A DNA stretch of 64,000 bases. Source: Prorocentrum cordatum (lineage: Eukaryota > Sar > Dinophyceae > Prorocentrales > Prorocentraceae). The notes beneath the pieces were generated by a model. The model was not told where the DNA came from and did not search any database. It was given only the letters and a program-made list of their open reading frames with translations. Position numbers and translations under genes: made by a program. The DNA is taken from contig CAUYUJ010004324.1 of the NCBI GenBank assembly GCA_963575745.1, positions 1 to 64,000 of the forward strand, written 5' to 3'. Within the stretch, counting starts at the first letter, position 1. Each line of letters opens with the position of its first letter. Below, piece by piece: positions 56,241 through 64,000 of the stretch.

Positions 56241-56345
56241 CCCAGAGGCACTTCAGATCTTGTTTCAAGATCGTGCATCTTAGATCTTTTTAAAAGATCT
56301 CAACTAACAAAACAGATCTGGATCTCGTATCAAGATCTTAACATC
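56240..56345. repeat. AGATCTT-rich palindromic cluster
   Basis: AGATCT/AAGATC words recur seven times in about 85 bp, giving overlapping hairpins. Confidence 0.55.
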
Positions 56346-56514
56346 ATATATCATCTCATATATCATCACATCATATGTGCATACACGTCTGTACTCGCGC
56401 ATTGTCCATGCACGTCGCCGCAATGTTTGGGCAGGTGTACGCCGCTGCCGCTTTTCTCATGCCTGCCGCCCCGCGGCCGCCTCCCGCGGGAAAGCCCGCC
56501 CCGCGCACAAAGAA

Positions 56515-59064
56515 ATGGGAAAGAAAAAAGCGAAGAGTGGTGCTGGCCCCGACGAGCTTTGGAGGATATTTTAAAAACACATCAAGACCCCAGAGGACTT
56601 GCAGTACACAAGAGACCTCGGGGACTCGACTTGTTGGCGGCGGGAGGGCGGATGGGGAACGAGAGGGAAAGGGGGGGAATGGGGGATATAGTAAAAGTGG
56701 AAGCAGAATTGAACATGATCGGGAGGGCGAGGAACGTTGATTGCCCCGCCCGCACCGCCCCTCCCCCGTCAGGGCCCACAAGATACGAAGCGTCTCCTCG
56801 AGTGGAAAGATCTCATCGACGGGCTCCGCCAGTTGCTGCATCCAGCTCAAAACATGACAGCCCAAGATTCCAAACAATCGCTGCAGACCCTTTCGGAAAA
56901 TATGGAAACAGAGTGGAAGCTAGCGGCATCTCGGAAAAGTTGGCACGCGGACGCGTCGTCTATGATTATATTGGCTTTGCCAAGCACGGATCTGGGGGAG
57001 GGAATGGGCGGGAGTCTAACGCATCATAGGGACAAGGGGGAGCGGGTAGGAGGTCGCTACACGCTGGAGGCGCGCAAGGCGTGCGGGCGGATAACAGCCA
57101 TGTTGAGGCACGTAGCACAAGCGCTGATCAAAGCCAGGACTCGAGGGCAATTGGGGCAGACGGAGGAGCGGGGCAATGAGGAGGAACAGCACCATGAGGA
57201 TGAGGCGGAGGAGTGCGACGATGATGCCCGAGTCCGTTGTTTCCCTTGTCTTTTGCCCCGGTTCATCCTTCCTTCTTTCCTCGCTATCTCCATTCGTTTC
57301 CTTCCTCGTCGGCCATCTTCTCATCATCCTGCACCCCCCCCCCGCCCTCCGCCTCGCCCGCGCGCGGCCCCGGCTAGCCGAGGAGCCAAAGTTCGAGGCC
57401 AAAGTGGTTGAAGAATTTCTGGGAACACGCCGAGGAGGGGATGGGGGGCGAGCAAGAGAGTACGGCAGTGGAGCATTTCATTCGGAATTCATGTGGAGTT
57501 CATTCGGACTTTATTCGGAGATCTTCGACCCTTAACTTCGATCCACTCTCTTCTGCACGTGCCTCCTCCCCCCCCCCCCCCCCCGAATGGGGCGCAGGGG
57601 GGGCCAAAGAAGATAATTACTCGTGCGACTTCGACAGCGAGATGATGGCGGGAAGGGGGGGCGCATATTGTTTGCGATTGTACCTGCATTCTAAGAATCA
57701 TGGTAGCGCATGTTGGGCTGTGTTGTTTGTTGTTCTTTCCAAGGGCAGGGCAGGCCGTGGCTCGAAAGTTCAAGAACGGCGGACCACCAGTGTATTCTAC
57801 TGGCGTCGCAGATAATGACGACGAAGAGGTCGCAGTAAATTTCGAAGACGGCGATTTCTATACGATACCTGGGATGACCCATAGCGTTGGAAGGACATGA
57901 TGAGTGTGAAGCAGCAGAAGAAGGGCAATCAGTATTTATGGGAGGTTGTGACAGCAGAAAAAGTGCGGGTGACAGTAGAAGTATTCCATCGAATGATCAG
58001 CGATGTAAGGACTCGTCACTTGGGATTGTTTGTTTGGGACTGTCCGCCTCCAAAAAAGAAGCGCATGGTCATTCAGATGGCGGTCAAAAGTTGGTTCAAT
58101 AGTGATGAGGTTGATTCTATGTTCAAGAAGTTTGGAAAGCAGGTCGCAGACGGACATGAATCAAAAGATGAGTTTGAGCAGGTGAAGCAAGAATACATCA
58201 GGAAACACGGCGAAGGAAAAGGCATGAAGAGGCCCGCCGCTGCGACAAAAGAAGGGCCCGAGAAACCAGAGAAGGCCGATGGCGACGCGCCGAAAGACAA
58301 GAAAAAACACAAAAAGGTCGACGAAGAACCGTCGAAAGACAATGAGGACGAAGATGGCACACCTGGCGAGGGCGAGGGAGAAGAGGAAGAGGAAGAGTAT
58401 TACGAGGAGGGCGAAGAAGAGGAGCAGGAATACGATGAAGAAGAGGAGGAGGAGGAAGAGGAGGAAGCTGAGGGCGAGGTGCAAGCGAAAGATGAAGAAG
58501 AGAATGGCGACGGCGCCACGACGAGAGAAGAGGGGGGGGGGAGAACGAGGAGGGCGAGGCTACGGCGCAAAAAAAAACCAGCTGGGAAGCAGACGTCAGA
58601 AGACACCGATAGGAAGAAAAAGATAAGATACCGAAGAAAAAGAAGACGCCTGAAAGCCTTAAGAAGAAGAAGAAGACGAAGCAGAAGACAGAGGCAGCTG
58701 TTGTGAAGCCACAGACACCTAGGGGGAAGAGGGACAAGCATGATGATAAACCTTCGCCTGACAAGGGAAGCGCGAGCGACTGCCAGAAGATGATGGATTT
58801 AGAGTTCGGCAATGATTGTCTCACGTGAGGAATGGGAGGGGTGGGGCGCTGCCGTAGCATCTGAGATGTTGTGCGTTAGGGGTGCTATCTTGCGGTAGGG
58901 AAGTGTCGTCGTCTTGATCGTCGCCCCCCCTGTCGTCGTCGCGAGGGCCGGCAGGTGAAGACCAAGATCGAAGCTGGATAAGACAAAGATAAAGACAAAT
59001 ACAAAGACAAAGATGAATGCAAAAAGAAAGACAAAGAGAAATACACCGACAAAGATAAAGCTCG
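56515..59064 (+). pseudogene. Block II gene 1: diverged, broken homologue of block I gene 1
   Basis: The exon order parallels 41461-43691. Exon 1: ATG 56515 'MGKKKAKSGAGPDELWRIF', TAA 56572, then in the same frame 'KHIKTPEDLQYTRDLGD'. A helical exon near 56780-56990 reads 'LLEWKDLIDGLRQLL'. An exon near 57056 'RKACGRITAMLRHVAQALIKARTR' corresponds to 'RIRAMLRVVSQAKIKARDRE'. Exon 3 pieces 'DNDDEEVAVNFEDGDFYTIPGM' (~57810) and, after a frameshift near 57895, 'VVTAEKVRVTVEVFHRM' and 'DEFEQVKQEYIRKHGEGKG' correspond to 'FTWPDEAAWKVPGY', 'GSVTVTKYS' and 'EKFELAKQEYLKSYG'. Acidic and basic tracts follow to a possible donor LT|GTGAGG (58828). A short Lys/Asp-rich exon at ~58957-59064 carries TAA 58979 and ends at the donor CGA|GTGAGT. 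Multiple stops and one frameshift suggest a pseudogene. Confidence 0.5.
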
Positions 59065-59418
59065 AGTGAGTGATATGGGGTGGCGCTCGGGAGGGCAGCG
59101 AAGTAGAATAGCGATTGAGAGTCCTTTGATAGGCGACAGGCTGCGTCGCCCCCTATCCAGGATTTCGCCCGCATACTGTTTTTTGGGGAGGGGGTCAGCT
59201 TTCAGTGGCCTGGAGCTTCTCCAAGGAACTCAATCCTGCGATGCCGCGCGCGCTTGGATTTTGATTCGGCGCTCGACTTCGGGTGCCCGCGTCTCTGCAG
59301 GAAACGTCGGGCGACGGCGATCGAGGGCAATCGGTCTCGCACCTCTAATCCCCGCGCCCACGTCTCTTGTTGCCCACGCCCGTTTCCACCCCCCGTTTCA
59401 CACTTCGCCGTCCTCTTG

Positions 59419-59457
<39 letters not shown>

Positions 59458-59712
59458 TACGCCCGCCGCCTCGCCGCCTTAAGATTCCAGCAGCGGCTTG
59501 GCAATCGGGCGCGCCCCTGGCGCCTGCAGGGGGCCGCGCGCGAGAGCGTTCTAGGACACGGGGGATCAGGTAAAAGTGCAGTCGGATGTGATAAGGACAG
59601 AGAAGATGGCAACGCACGGATGACGACGACAAGACGAAGAAAATCGCGAGGTGGAGGAAGGGGCATGGCAGGAGGTAGGGTGACACAGCGGAGAACGAGG
59701 ATCGGTGTGTGA
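59065..59712. other. Spacer with (GTC)n
   Basis: GC-rich sequence with (GTC)n at 59422-59456; probably intron or intergenic between block II genes. Confidence 0.4.
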
Positions 59713-63555
<3,843 letters not shown>

Positions 63556-63711
63556 CAAGACCGTGGAAGATATGGCGGCCGCGAAGGTGGCAGCAAGCGC
63601 TTGAGCATGTATATACGCACGGCTAGCGGCAGGCAGACATGTCTCGGGTGCGAGGTTCGAGCTCGAGGGGGCCCCTGAGAACAGAATGCGAGACCCAATG
63701 GATTAGTTCTG

Positions 63712-63965
63712 CGAATAAATTTTGAGATCCAGCGAATGAATTTTGAGATCCTGCGAATGAATTTTGATATTAGCGAATGAATTTTGAGATCCAGCGAATA
63801 AATTGTGGTGCCCAGCGAATAGTTTTCGAGATTCAGCGAATAATTGTCGAGATCCATCGAATATTTTGCGAGATCCATCGAATATTTTGCGAGATCCATC
63901 GAAAACAGAAAAATGAGTGGCGAATAAAATGCGAAAAAAGGGCGAATAAAATGCGAATAAGTCCG
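63712..63965. repeat. 21-bp minisatellite, ~12 copies
   Basis: Units of GCGAATGAATTTTGAGATCCA with progressive divergence towards the right (GCGAATAAAATGCGAA). Confidence 0.85.
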
Positions 63966-64000
63966 AATAAAACAGCATCAAACCATATATATATATATGT

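Overview
The window looks like nuclear DNA of a dinoflagellate with a large, repeat-rich genome; I cannot assign a genus. Four things point there. A near-perfect relic of the dinoflagellate trans-spliced leader lies on the minus strand at 12660-12680 at the head of a retrocopy. Introns have clean AG acceptors but a mix of GT and GA donors. A coding array is built on the motif 'PNAISYN...ACEK', which resembles the dinoflagellate pentatricopeptide consensus. Microsatellites and minisatellites are extremely dense. No rRNA, tRNA, CRISPR array or prokaryotic operon was seen.

Layout. 1-1.4 kb: decayed Ty1/copia reverse transcriptase/RNase H. 2.2-3.8 and 6.0-6.4 kb: minus-strand wrecks of LINE-type retrotransposons, separated by minisatellites. 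8.6-10.4 kb: minus-strand PPR-like repeat ORF with one nonsense codon. 11.2-13.7 kb: gag/ORF1-like GC-rich coding remnant split by a spliced-leader-bearing, poly(A)-ended retrocopy (11611-12680). 13.7-15.1 kb: satellite of a degenerate ATAGGATTCC motif. 15.9-17 kb: four ~280-bp tandem units.

17746-35780 is the centrepiece: an 18,035-bp Ty1/copia-type LTR retrotransposon with 197-bp TG...CA LTRs (7 differences between them) and an exact 5-bp target duplication (GTTTA). It carries a Gag with three CCCH zinc fingers and an RS-rich tail, a protease-integrase-RT-RNase H polyprotein, and then about 8 kb of extra sense-strand coding sequence before the 3' LTR. One extra ORF carries the diagnostic blocks of a Tpt1/KptA RNA 2'-phosphotransferase-like domain. 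The other extra ORFs match nothing I recognise. Several reading frames are broken by stops or indels, so this copy is probably not fully functional.

36-41 kb is simple repeats and GC-rich DNA without convincing genes. 41.5-47.2 kb and 56.5-63.6 kb hold two diverged copies of the same gene block (a basic/acidic protein with a conserved N-terminal domain, followed by a second protein with a conserved 'GGG-AGL...GG..V.W' domain). The first copy is mostly intact; the second has several in-frame stops. Between them lie an intact-looking member of a Cys-rich mobile-type family (48281-50547) and a two-exon gene of unknown function (52179-53685). Introns here are largely made of microsatellite and of a recurring ~60-74 bp palindromic element. 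The window ends in a 21-bp minisatellite.
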